Shown here: in pieces, positions 55,445-64,000 of the stretch | Layout of the letters: each line of letters begins with the position of its first letter | Numbering within the stretch: position 1 is the stretch's first letter | NCBI GenBank assembly: GCA_947496175.1 | Contig: CANMBU010000003.1 | Location: 588,334-652,333 of the forward strand | Length of the DNA: 64,000 bases | Reading direction: 5' to 3' | Origin: an uncultured Roseovarius sp. | GTDB lineage: Bacteria > Pseudomonadota > Alphaproteobacteria > Rhodobacterales > Rhodobacteraceae | Position numbers and translations under genes: made by a program | The notes under the pieces: generated by a model | The model's database searches: none | What the model was told of the DNA's origin: nothing | What the model saw: only the letters and a program-made list of their open reading frames with translations

Positions 55445-56851
55445 TCAAGTTTCCGCAGGTTCCGGCTCTTCCTCATTTTGCTTGGCCCCTTTTGCACCGG
55501 TGACCACGCCCAGCGATTTCAGTTTCCGATGCAGCGCACTCCGCTCCATGCCGACGAACTCCGCTGTGCGGCTGATGTTGCCGCCAAACCGGCTGATTTG
55601 TGTCATGAGGTATTCACGCTCAAAGGCCTCACGCGCCTCGCGCAGGGGTAAGGTGGCGATGGTGCCGGAAAGTACCACACGCCCGTCCTCAACGGGTCCT
55701 TCGCTTTCCCCAGGAATCTCACGAGCTTCAATGTCACCTGTTGCGTCACCAAGGATCAAGATGCGTTCCACCACGTTGCGAAGCTGGCGAATATTGCCAG
55801 GCCAGCTCATGGTCTGCAAAAGCGCCGAGGCTTCGCTGCTCAATTCTCGCAAAGGCAGGCCCTGCTCTCGGCTCAGCGTTTCGATGAAATAGGCGGCCAG
55901 GTCCGGCACATCCTCGCGCCGCTCTTCCAAGCTGGGCACATCAATCGGCACCACATTGAGACGATGATAGAGTTCGCGGCGGAACCGCTCCGCCTCAATC
56001 TCGATCTCAAGGTTGCGGTTGGTTGAGGAAATGACCCGCAAATCCACCTGCACCTTGTCGCTGCCACCAACACGCAGGAACGTCTGATCAACCAGCACGC
56101 GCAGGATTTTTGACTGCGTTCCCAATGGCATATCGGCGACCTCATCAAAGTAGATCACCCCACCATTTGCCTCTTCCAGAAGACCCGGTGTGGTGCCGCC
56201 CTCTTCACTTTCGCGCCCAAAAAGCACTTCTTCCATACGGTCCGGCTCAATCGACGCGCAGCCCACGCAGACAAAGGGTCCATCGGCACGGTTGGAGTTG
56301 GCGTGAATGTATCGCGCGGCCAGTTCCTTGCCACTGCCCGCAGGACCGGTGAGCATCACGCGACCATTGGACTTGGTCACTTTGTCCAACTGGCTGATCA
56401 AAGTCCGGAACGCAGGGCTCTCGCCCAGCATTTCGGCCGGTCCGCTGCTTTGCTGTTTGAGCGCAAGGTTCTCGCGCCGAAGACGGCTGGTTTCCATGCT
56501 ACGCCGGATCACAACCATCAACTGATCAATGTTGAACGGCTTTTCAATGAAATCATACGCCCCCTGTTTGATCGCGGCGACGGCAATTTCAATATTGCCG
56601 TGGCCCGAGATGATCACCACCGGCACTTCGGGGTAATCCCGCTTGATGCATTTCAGGATGTCGATGCCATCCATGTTGCTGTCTTTCAGCCAGATATCGA
56701 GGATCATCAGCCCGGGCCGTTCCTCTGCCACGGCGGCCATCGCCTCGTCCGAGTTTCCAGCCAACCGCGTGGTAAACCCTTCATCCTTCAGGATATCGGA
56801 GATCAGTTCGCGAATATCGCGCTCATCGTCCACAATCAGAATATCGCTCAT
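55445..56851 (-). CDS. ntrX: Response regulator NtrX, without GAFTGA loop
   Basis: NtrC-like regulator of 468 residues. Receiver domain with Asp52 (LDIWLKD), AAA+ domain with Walker A GPAGSGKE (169-176) and Walker B VIYFDEVAD, and a Fis HTH at the C-terminus (ISRTAEFVGMERSALHRKL). Between these the sigma-54-contact loop GAFTGA is missing: LFGRESEEGGTTPGLLEE stands in its place (about 210-226). So it probably acts with sigma-70 or as a repressor, as known for some alphaproteobacterial members. Partner of NtrY. Confidence 0.93.
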   Translation of the reverse strand: MSDILIVDDERDIRELISDILKDEGFTTRLAGNSDEAMAAVAEERPGLMILDIWLKDSNMDGIDILKCIKRDYPEVPVVIISGHGNIEIAVAAIKQGAYDFIEKPFNIDQLMVVIRRSMETSRLRRENLALKQQSSGPAEMLGESPAFRTLISQLDKVTKSNGRVMLTGPAGSGKELAARYIHANSNRADGPFVCVGCASIEPDRMEEVLFGRESEEGGTTPGLLEEANGGVIYFDEVADMPLGTQSKILRVLVDQTFLRVGGSDKVQVDLRVISSTNRNLEIEIEAERFRRELYHRLNVVPIDVPSLEERREDVPDLAAYFIETLSREQGLPLRELSSEASALLQTMSWPGNIRQLRNVVERILILGDATGDIEAREIPGESEGPVEDGRVVLSGTIATLPLREAREAFEREYLMTQISRFGGNISRTAEFVGMERSALHRKLKSLGVVTGAKGAKQNEEEPEPAET

Positions 56852-56858
56852 ATCAACC

Positions 56859-59117
56859 TCATACCGCTTGTTTTTCGTCAATTTGGGTTTCGGAATGCTC
56901 AGACAGGGGCAGGCAAATGACCGCCATTGCCCCGCCCCGTGCATCAGGTGCAAACGGCGGCGCATCTTCTAAGCTCAGCGTTCCGCCATGTTCTTCGATA
57001 ATTTTCTTCACAATGGGCAGACCAAGCCCCGTGCCCTTCTCGCGCGTTGTCACGTAAGGTTCAAAGAGGCGCGAGCGGTCCTCTGGCAGGCCGATGCCAT
57101 TGTCTGCGATATGGATCACAGCCGCGCCATCCTCGATCGCGCTCGCCACACGGATCTTTGCTGTGTGGCCATCCCTGCCCTCTTTTTCATAAAGGCTTTC
57201 AATGGCTTCTCCGGCGTTCTTGATCAAATTTGTCAGCGCCTGGTTGATCATTGTCGCGTCAACTTCCGCCCAAAGATCATCAGCATCGAAATTCGTCTCG
57301 AACGTCACATCCGGCTGGCCACTTTCCTGCAAAAGAACGGCCTCTCGCAGGAGTTTCGAGATGCTTTCGGTCTTGGTCTCCGGCTCTGGCATGCGGGCAA
57401 ATTTGGAAAACTCGTCCACAATGCGGCGCAGATCATTGGTTTGCCGGATCACCACATCGGTCAGCTGTTCCAGATCACTCGCCTGATCCTCCTCAAGCAT
57501 ACGGGTGAATTTACGTTTGATGCGCTCGGCTGAGAGCTGAATGGGCGTCAGTGGGTTTTTGATCTCATGTGCAATACGCCGCGCCACATCACCCCAGGCC
57601 GCCATACGTTGCGCCGTGACAAGGTCGGTCACATCGTCAAAGGCGACCACATAGCCCTCGCGCCGCCCATCTTCATTGCGCCGTGTGGACATGCGCACAA
57701 GAAGGTTCTCCATGCGCTTGCCACGGCTGACCTTGATTTCTTCCTGCACAAAGCCGGAATTTGAGGATTTCAGCTTTTCGAACAAGTCAAAAAACTCGGG
57801 CACAGCCACAGATAGCGCCAGAGATTGCTGATCGTCAGTCCAGTCCAAAAGCCGTTCGGCGGCGCGGTTCACAAAGGCCACACGCCCTTGGGTATCAAGC
57901 CCGACAACACCTGAAGAGACCGATCCAAGAACCGAGTCGAAAAGCCTGCGACGACGTTCGATTTGTTCGGTATTGGCCAGCAGCGCTTCGCGCTGTTGCT
58001 TGAGCTGCCGGGTCATCTGGTTGAAATAGGTCGACAGCTGACCAATCTCGTCACTGCCCGCCTCTTCGCGGACTTGCACGTCCAGATCACCCTCACCAAC
58101 ACGCTGCGCCGCGCCCGTGAGGCGGCCCACAGGGCGCGACAGACGCTCGGCAAACCACATGCCCAGCCACACAGCGGCCAGGATCAGGATAACCGCAAAC
58201 CCGAGATACAGCAGACCAAACTCAAAGAGCACGCGATCCCGCTCATTCTCGCGCTGTTGATAGAAGCGCGCGGTTTCCTTGGTGTCATCCAGAAGGCTCA
58301 GGATATCGCCATCCACATTGCGGCTCACGTAGAGATAGCGGTCCGGGATGTCCTCCAGTGGCATGAGGGCGCGAAACTCGTTGTTGTCCCAATCCTGAAT
58401 AACCAGAATGCCGTCCTCTATGGCCTGCTCGATCTGTTCCCGCTCGGGTTGTTCATAATCGAAAAGGTAGGACCGTTCCCCCCGCGCACGAATTTCCCCC
58501 AGCCCGTCAATGACAAAAGCCTCGCGCAACCCGCGTTGAATTTCGCGTTGACCACGCGACAGAACCTGCCGGATGTCGCCATCGTCAATGAACAACGTCG
58601 CACGTTTCGTGGCCACGATGAGCGACGCCAGAGCACGCGCATCCGTTTCAAGATCACGGCGGTGTTCGTCTTCATAGGCTTGCGCGGCGGCGACTGAATT
58701 GTCGACCACGCCGCCGACGCGGTCCGAAAACCACGCTTCCAGCCCCATATTCACCGAAAGGGTGGCAAAAACGGCCACTGTGATCGTCGGCAAGAGCGCC
58801 ATCAGCGCGAAGACACCCGTCAGGCGCAAGTGAAGCTGGGAGCCGGCAGACCGTCTGCGGCGGGCGGCGATCATTTGGGCCACGCGCTGCAGAACAAGTG
58901 CGGCAACCATGATCACATAGACAAGATCGGCCAGCAGAACGAGGCGCAGAATGTTGGAAGATGACCCCTGATCCAGTGGACCCATCACAAGATAGGTCAC
59001 CAGCGCCAGTATAGGCCCCAAAACCACCAATCCAAAAGTCGCAACCGTGCGAACCTTCTGCAGCCGACGGAGTCGGCCGATGTGATCCCACGACAATCTG
59101 CGTGTCTCTAATGCCAC
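56859..59117 (-). CDS. ntrY: Membrane sensor histidine kinase NtrY
   Basis: Kinase of 752 residues pairing with NtrX. Membrane helices at about 25-45, 57-80, 95-120 and 302-325, a periplasmic or extracytosolic domain between the last two, then HAMP, a PAS domain (VGLDTQGRVAFVNRAAERLL), HisKA ([20 protein letters not shown]) and HATPase_c (LIKNAGEAI, GTGLGLPIV). Linked to nitrogen and redox signalling in related bacteria. ATG 59117. Seven bases before ntrX. Confidence 0.95.
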   Translation of the reverse strand: MALETRRLSWDHIGRLRRLQKVRTVATFGLVVLGPILALVTYLVMGPLDQGSSSNILRLVLLADLVYVIMVAALVLQRVAQMIAARRRRSAGSQLHLRLTGVFALMALLPTITVAVFATLSVNMGLEAWFSDRVGGVVDNSVAAAQAYEDEHRRDLETDARALASLIVATKRATLFIDDGDIRQVLSRGQREIQRGLREAFVIDGLGEIRARGERSYLFDYEQPEREQIEQAIEDGILVIQDWDNNEFRALMPLEDIPDRYLYVSRNVDGDILSLLDDTKETARFYQQRENERDRVLFEFGLLYLGFAVILILAAVWLGMWFAERLSRPVGRLTGAAQRVGEGDLDVQVREEAGSDEIGQLSTYFNQMTRQLKQQREALLANTEQIERRRRLFDSVLGSVSSGVVGLDTQGRVAFVNRAAERLLDWTDDQQSLALSVAVPEFFDLFEKLKSSNSGFVQEEIKVSRGKRMENLLVRMSTRRNEDGRREGYVVAFDDVTDLVTAQRMAAWGDVARRIAHEIKNPLTPIQLSAERIKRKFTRMLEEDQASDLEQLTDVVIRQTNDLRRIVDEFSKFARMPEPETKTESISKLLREAVLLQESGQPDVTFETNFDADDLWAEVDATMINQALTNLIKNAGEAIESLYEKEGRDGHTAKIRVASAIEDGAAVIHIADNGIGLPEDRSRLFEPYVTTREKGTGLGLPIVKKIIEEHGGTLSLEDAPPFAPDARGGAMAVICLPLSEHSETQIDEKQAV

Positions 59118-59215
59118 GCACAGCCCCCATCAGATTGTGGCACTTGGTTACTGCTCGGCCACATATAGAATAAAACCGCGGGGTGCCCCCGATCGGCCAC
59201 AGTGATGTTGCACTT

Positions 59216-60580
59216 TTACATCAACTTGCGGCGGCGTGTCACGTGAATATCGAGGTCGGTGATTTTCTTACGCAATGTATTGCGGTTAATGCCAAGCAGA
59301 TCAGCGCATTTGGCTTGGTTTCCGCCCGTCGCATCAAGGGCAATTTCAATAAGTGGCATCTCCATTTCGCGCAAGATTCGCCCGTAGAGGCCCGGTGGCG
59401 GAAGCACATTGCCGTGCAAGTCGAAATACCGCCGCAAGTGACGCCCAATGGATTCCGACAGGTTATCTCCTGCCCCGCGCCCCATGATCGGTGCGGCCTC
59501 GGGCTGGTTGCCGAGCACGGTTTCCACTTCACTACGGCTGATCTCATCCGTGCGAGCCGTCAGCCCGAGACGCTGCACCGCATTTTCCAACTGCCGCACA
59601 TTGCCCGGCCAGCTATAGGCGCGCATCAGCTCCATCGCGTCGTCCGAGAGTTTCCGCGCAGGTTGGCCATCGCGTTCGGCGCGGGTCAGGAAATGCATGG
59701 CCAGAAGCGGGATGTCATCCACACGGGCACGCAGGCTGGGCACTTCAACCACGGCACCGCTGAGCCGGTAATACAGATCTTCCCGCAGCGCACCGGCCTC
59801 AAGACGGTCTGCCAGACGTCCCAGGCTCGTGGCCATGAACCGTGGCAGGTGATCTCCCGGCGCGTCCATCATGCGCACAACACGCGCCTGAGCATCCATG
59901 TCCAGGTCGCCCACACCATCCAGCACAATCGTGCCGCCCTTGGCCCGAGCCATTACCCGGCTGGGCCCTTCCAGATCGGCCAGATCAGAGGGCATGACAG
60001 TTACGAACGGCAACGTGCGTCGGTCCGAGAAGTCATGGATCGCCCGTGCAATAAGTGTCTTGCCCGTCCCGGATTCGCCAGTGATCAAAACCGGAAGCTC
60101 CGTGTTCATCAACCGAGCAACGACCCGGTAGAGCCCCTGCATCGCCGCGGTGCGCCCCACAAGTGGAAGGTCATCCGGCCGATCATCCCCCGGCCCATCG
60201 CCGCGCACGCGGGTTCCATTAGCCTCCAGCGCCCGCGCCGTTCGCTTCATCAGGTCCGGCAAATCGAAAGGTTTCGGCAGATAGTCAAACGCTGCCGCCT
60301 CTTCGGCCTGAATGGCGGTCATGATGGTGTTTTGCGCCGAGATCACGATCACCGGCAGACCCGGACGGTCCTGTGCGATCTTCGGCAGCATCTCAAGCCC
60401 ATTGCCGTCCGGCATCATCACATCAGTGATCACCGCATCACCCTTGCCTTCATCCACCCATCGCATCAGCGTGGTGAGCGACGACGTGGCATGCACGCGG
60501 CATCCCGCGCGTGTCAGAGCTTGGGTTAATACGGTGCGGATCGTGCGGTCATCATCTGCGACCAGGACAGTGCCATCCAT
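59216..60580 (-). CDS. ntrC: Nitrogen regulator NtrC, Rhodobacter-type (no GAFTGA)
   Basis: Two-component regulator of 454 residues: receiver with Asp53 ([10 protein letters not shown]), AAA+ domain with Walker A GESGTGKT (168-175), Fis HTH at the end. The GAFTGA loop is absent ([18 protein letters not shown]), and Walker B reads TIVLDGVGD with Gly where the catalytic Glu is expected. Rhodobacter capsulatus NtrC is known to lack GAFTGA and to activate sigma-70 promoters. ATG 60580 overlaps the ntrB stop by one base. Partner of NtrB. Confidence 0.95.
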   Translation of the reverse strand: MDGTVLVADDDRTIRTVLTQALTRAGCRVHATSSLTTLMRWVDEGKGDAVITDVMMPDGNGLEMLPKIAQDRPGLPVIVISAQNTIMTAIQAEEAAAFDYLPKPFDLPDLMKRTARALEANGTRVRGDGPGDDRPDDLPLVGRTAAMQGLYRVVARLMNTELPVLITGESGTGKTLIARAIHDFSDRRTLPFVTVMPSDLADLEGPSRVMARAKGGTIVLDGVGDLDMDAQARVVRMMDAPGDHLPRFMATSLGRLADRLEAGALREDLYYRLSGAVVEVPSLRARVDDIPLLAMHFLTRAERDGQPARKLSDDAMELMRAYSWPGNVRQLENAVQRLGLTARTDEISRSEVETVLGNQPEAAPIMGRGAGDNLSESIGRHLRRYFDLHGNVLPPPGLYGRILREMEMPLIEIALDATGGNQAKCADLLGINRNTLRKKITDLDIHVTRRRKLM

Positions 60581-61656
60581 CAGGTATCCTCCGTTTGGGT
60601 TTCTGCGCGTGGCAGGGATATGCGAAACACAGTGCGCCCGGGCGCCGAGCTCACTGAAATCCACCCGTCGTGATCGGAAATGATCTTGGCCGCCAGCGCG
60701 AGGCCAAGTCCGGTGCCGTTTTCACGGCCCGACACGAAGGGTTCAAAAAGATCGTTGCGAATGTCCTGTGGAAGACCGGGGCCATCGTCGATCACCTCGA
60801 TCTGAAGCGGCAGGGATTTGCCCCCACCCTCACCGCGCCGGACGCGCAAGGATTGCTCGTAGTAGCTGTGCAAGGTGATGGTGCCACCGGCCTCGCCTGC
60901 CGCTTCTGTGGCGTTCTTGAGAAGGTTCTGGATCACCTGCAACAACTGATCGGAATCCCCCTGCGCCATGGGCAACGAGGGGTCGTAATCTTCCAGAATG
61001 GTCATGTTGGCGGCAAACCCCACCAGAGCAGAGCGGCGCGCGCGGTCCAGCACATCATGCAGATTAACTGGTCCAAGCTGCGGTGCGCTGACATTGCCAA
61101 ACTGTTCCACCTGCTCCAGCAACGCCACAATACGGCGGGCTTCGCTGACGATCAGATCGGTCAGCTCCAGATCTTCCTGGCTCAGGTTCATCGACAAAAG
61201 CTGTGCCGCACCGGTGATACCGGCCAGCGGGTTCTTGATCTCATGCGCGAGCATTTCGGCCATGCCAATGGCGGATTTAGCCGCAGATTTGACCGATTGG
61301 CTCTGCGTCACCCGACCGGCCAGTTCACGTGGCGAAATCAGCAGGATCATCTCGCCCGTATCCGACGCCAGAGGTGCGATTTGCAGATTGCATTGAAGCG
61401 GCGCGCGATCCCCCGTGCCGACATCGACATCATTTACAAAGAGCGGTGCTTTCTTGGCTCTTGCGCGTTCCAACGCCTCCTCGATGGGCGCATCCACGGC
61501 CAGCCTGTCCCACACGGGCTGGCCCTTGATGGCTTTCGACGAGGTCATCAGAAACCCCTCGGCAGCAGGGTTGATATCGACGATGCGGTCTGTCTCATCA
61601 AGGATGAGCGCAGGCACCGGCAACGCGGCCCAGATGCGGCCATCAACCTCTGTCAT
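60580..61656 (-). CDS. ntrB: Nitrogen sensor kinase NtrB
   Basis: Soluble histidine kinase/phosphatase of 358 residues controlled by PII. N-terminal PAS domain (to about 115), HisKA with [18 protein letters not shown], and HATPase_c with [19 protein letters not shown] and [13 protein letters not shown] 61656 overlaps the dusB stop by four bases. dusB-ntrB-ntrC order is conserved in alphaproteobacteria. Confidence 0.96.
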   Translation of the reverse strand: MTEVDGRIWAALPVPALILDETDRIVDINPAAEGFLMTSSKAIKGQPVWDRLAVDAPIEEALERARAKKAPLFVNDVDVGTGDRAPLQCNLQIAPLASDTGEMILLISPRELAGRVTQSQSVKSAAKSAIGMAEMLAHEIKNPLAGITGAAQLLSMNLSQEDLELTDLIVSEARRIVALLEQVEQFGNVSAPQLGPVNLHDVLDRARRSALVGFAANMTILEDYDPSLPMAQGDSDQLLQVIQNLLKNATEAAGEAGGTITLHSYYEQSLRVRRGEGGGKSLPLQIEVIDDGPGLPQDIRNDLFEPFVSGRENGTGLGLALAAKIISDHDGWISVSSAPGRTVFRISLPRAETQTEDT

Positions 61657-62645
61657 GCCGCCACCATTCGATCAGCAGACAGCGCCTCGGGCAACAGGGC
61701 GATCACCTCTTTGGGCGCGCGGCTTGTCAGGATTTGGCGACGCAGCGCTTGGCCGGTGCTGGCATAATCCATGTACCAGCCCAGATGTTTGCGCGCGACG
61801 CGCCCACCCAGTGTCGTGCCGTAAAACGCCAGCATGTCCTCGTAATGGGACCGGACAAGATCAATGAAAGCCGCGCCCTTGGGGATATTTGGAGGTTCTG
61901 CGCCAAACACGTCCGCCGCGATTTGCGCCAAAAGCCAGGGCCGCCCTTGCGCGCCACGGCCAATCATCACGCCATCTGCACCGGACTGCTCAAGGGCCGC
62001 ACGGGCAGTTGCGCTGTCGACAATATCGCCATTGGCCACAACCGGGATGGCCACGGCGTCTTTCACCGCCCGAATAGCCGCCCAGTTTGCCGCGCCTTTG
62101 TAAAACTGACACCGTGTGCGGCCATGAATGGTGATCATCTGAATGCCTGCCGCTTCCGCGCGTTGGGCAAGCTGAGCTGCGTTGAGGAGTGCATCATCCC
62201 AGCCCAGCCGGGTTTTGAGCGTCACCGGCACGTTCACAGCGCTCACCACTGCCTCGATCAGCGATAGCGCCAGATCAAGGTCTTTCAGCAACGCCGACCC
62301 ACAAGCCCCCGCGCCGCTGGCGCTTGTCACCTTTTTGGCGGGACAGCCCATGTTGATGTCGATGATCTGCGCGCCGTTGTCCTGCACCAGCCTGGCCGCC
62401 TCGGAAATCCAATAGGGATCACGCCCAGCCAGCTGCAAAGCGGTGTTGGCCCGGTCAAACCCAAGCTCCGCCTTTTCCCGCACGCCCGGCTTGGCCTGTA
62501 CCATCTCCTGACTTGCGATCATTTCACTGACCACCAGTCCGGCACCAAAGGACGACACCAGATTGCGAAAAGGCAGATCGGTGATCCCGGCCAACGGGGC
62601 CAGAAGCACAGGTGGAGTCAGAGTTGTGTCATTGAGTTGCAGCAT
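61653..62645 (-). CDS. dusB: tRNA-dihydrouridine synthase (DusB/NifR3 type)
   Basis: FMN enzyme of 330 residues that reduces uridines in the tRNA D-loop. APLAGITDLPFRNL, DINMGCPAKKV with the catalytic Cys of the next loop (SGAGACGSALLKD), TIHGRTRCQFYKG and VMIGRGAQGRPWL are present. NifR3 in Rhodobacter is the same gene, first of the ntr operon. ATG 62645; divergent from ispDF, about 211 bases apart. Confidence 0.95.
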   Translation of the reverse strand: MLQLNDTTLTPPVLLAPLAGITDLPFRNLVSSFGAGLVVSEMIASQEMVQAKPGVREKAELGFDRANTALQLAGRDPYWISEAARLVQDNGAQIIDINMGCPAKKVTSASGAGACGSALLKDLDLALSLIEAVVSAVNVPVTLKTRLGWDDALLNAAQLAQRAEAAGIQMITIHGRTRCQFYKGAANWAAIRAVKDAVAIPVVANGDIVDSATARAALEQSGADGVMIGRGAQGRPWLLAQIAADVFGAEPPNIPKGAAFIDLVRSHYEDMLAFYGTTLGGRVARKHLGWYMDYASTGQALRRQILTSRAPKEVIALLPEALSADRMVAA

Positions 62646-62856
62646 ACATGCCTAAACCTTGTTCACAGGCCGAAACCGTAGGAGTAGGTCAGGTGAGTTT
62701 CAATGAACGCTCGCTCAAATAATTGGCGTAAAATCTACAATGCCTAAAAGTTAGGCAGAACAGCCGAAATACCCACGCCGCTCTCTGGACGCACAGAGGT
62801 CTGTATCTGCGCGGTCTTGCTATTGCGCCAAGTGTGCTTGCGGCGTAATCAATCGT

Positions 62857-64000
62857 CATGACGATTGCAGCGATCATTGTTGCCGCTGGGCGCGGTGCGC
62901 GAGCTGGTGGGGACAGCCCCAAACAATGGCAGATTCTGGCAGGCCGAAGGGTCATTGACTGGACGTTGGACGCTTTCGCGCAAGTGGATGAAATTACACG
63001 CATTCAGGTGGTGCTGCATCCCGAGGACATGGATCAGGTCGAAAGCAGCGCAACACTCAATCTGGTTGCGGGGGGCAAAACGCGCGCCGGGTCGGTCCTG
63101 AATGGTCTGGAAAGCCTTGTGGATAGCGACGTGAAACACGTGCTCATCCATGATGCCGCGCGATGTTGCATCACCCCTGAATTGATCCGGTCGGTCATCA
63201 CCGCGCTGGACGATCCCGATGGCACCGGGGCCGCCCTCGCCCTGCCCGTCACGGACGCGCTTTGGCAGGGGGACGCAGACCATGTCGACGGGGCCAGGTC
63301 GCGCGAAGGTCTCTATCGCGCGCAGACACCCCAGGCCTTTCCTTTTGAGCCAATCCTTGCGGCCCATCGCGCCGCGGATACCAGAGCCGCTGACGACGTC
63401 GAAGTGGCCCGCGCGGCGGGCATCAATGTCAGGATCGTGCCCGGCGCGGAAACCAACCTGAAGATCACGACACCAGATGATTTCGCCCGCGCGGAACAGA
63501 TTTTGCGAGGACAAACTGTGCAAACGCCTATGGATATCCGAACCGGCACCGGCTTTGACGTGCATCGTTTTGGCCCCGGTGATCACGTGATGCTCTGCGG
63601 TGTTGCGATCCCACACAACCGCGGATTGAAGGGGCATTCCGATGCGGATGTGGCACTGCATACGGTGACAGATGCGCTCTACGGCGCTCTGGCCGAAGGC
63701 GATATCGGACGGCATTTTCCGCCCTCTGATCCGCAATGGAAAGGCGCAGAAAGCCATATTTTTCTGCGTCATACGGTTGATCTGGCGGCAAAGAAGGGCT
63801 TTCGCATCACCAATGTCGATCTGACGCTGATTTGCGAACAGCCCAAAATCGGCCCCCACGCCCCAGCCATGATCACGCGGCTTGCCGAAATCATGGACCT
63901 TGATGTGGGCCGAGTGTCAGTCAAGGCCACGACCTCTGAGCGGCTTGGCTTCACCGGGCGCGAAGAAGGCATTGCCGCACAAGCCGTTGTCACCGTGGTG
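62857..64000 (+). CDS. ispDF: Bifunctional IspD/IspF, MEP pathway, 3' end missing
   Basis: Fusion of CDP-ME synthase (IspD) and MECDP synthase (IspF), typical of alphaproteobacteria. IspD half: [15 protein letters not shown] near the start, [23 protein letters not shown]. IspF half from about residue 225: [14 protein letters not shown] (metal-binding), [43 protein letters not shown] 62857 chosen by fit to the family N-terminus. The last codons lie beyond the window edge. Acts after Dxs (8562) and feeds IspA (7670). Confidence 0.95.

Noticed and set aside
59183..60529. 448-codon plus-strand frame opposite ntrC
   Set aside because: ntrC is unmistakable on the minus strand; the plus frame is Arg/His-rich noise.
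62849..63859. 336-codon minus-strand frame opposite ispDF
   Set aside because: IspD and IspF motifs are on the plus strand in one continuous frame.

Overview
The window looks like the chromosome of a marine-type Rhodobacteraceae (Roseobacter-group alphaproteobacterium). This rests on about 60% G+C in the stretches I counted, the block dusB-ntrBC-ntrYX-trkAH-hfq-hflX, a bifunctional IspDF, an NtrC without the sigma-54 contact loop, IalB, GlxA, class II DAHP synthase and DUF502 proteins, and two orphan LuxR regulators. It is mostly housekeeping chromosome. No prophage, transposase, CRISPR array, rRNA or tRNA was seen.

Layout. 1-3.4 kb: L,D-transpeptidase end, lpxD, a dedicated acyl carrier protein and a ketoacyl synthase (envelope). 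3.6-7.3 kb: IalB-like protein, two probable minus-strand sRNAs (one with the look of the MmgR/alpha-r8 family), a HerA/YjgR ATPase and an APH-fold kinase. 7.4-10.5 kb: xseB-ispA-dxs (isoprenoid supply). 10.5-19.4 kb: pilin-like and small proteins, sugar dehydrogenase, GlxA-type regulator plus acetyltransferase, class II DAHP synthase, PAS protein, yicC-gmk-gamma carbonic anhydrase. 19.4-26.9 kb: complete phosphate regulon phoR-pstSCAB-phoU-phoB with a three-repeat Pho box before pstS. 26.9-29.4 kb: oxidoreductase gene remnant, DUF502 protein, psuG, small exported protein. 29.5-31.4 kb: rpsB-tsf. 31.6-40.9 kb: amidinotransferase, aroQ-luxR, then an amidohydrolase-polyamine ABC operon facing a second LuxR-type regulator. 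40.9-47 kb: MATE pump, glutaryl-CoA-type dehydrogenase, NUDIX hydrolase, Pit phosphate transporter, 3-hydroxybutyrate dehydrogenase, a third sRNA candidate. 47.2-49.2 kb: peptide-binding protein and an entericidin-like lipopeptide. 49.6-62.6 kb: PPOX protein, hflX-hfq, trkH-trkA, a small lipoprotein on the opposite strand, ntrX-ntrY, ntrC-ntrB, dusB. 62.9 kb to the end: ispDF, cut by the window edge.

How the parts fit. Phosphate uptake is covered twice (high-affinity Pst under PhoBR, low-affinity Pit). Nitrogen control (NtrBC, NtrYX), potassium uptake (TrkAH) and RNA-level control (Hfq, HflX, three sRNA candidates) sit close together. Isoprenoid genes occur at two sites (ispA-dxs and ispDF). 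The most interesting non-coding content is the sRNA candidates, a dispersed palindromic element present twice, symmetrical operator-like sites beside both LuxR genes, and an A+T-rich segment inside gmk.
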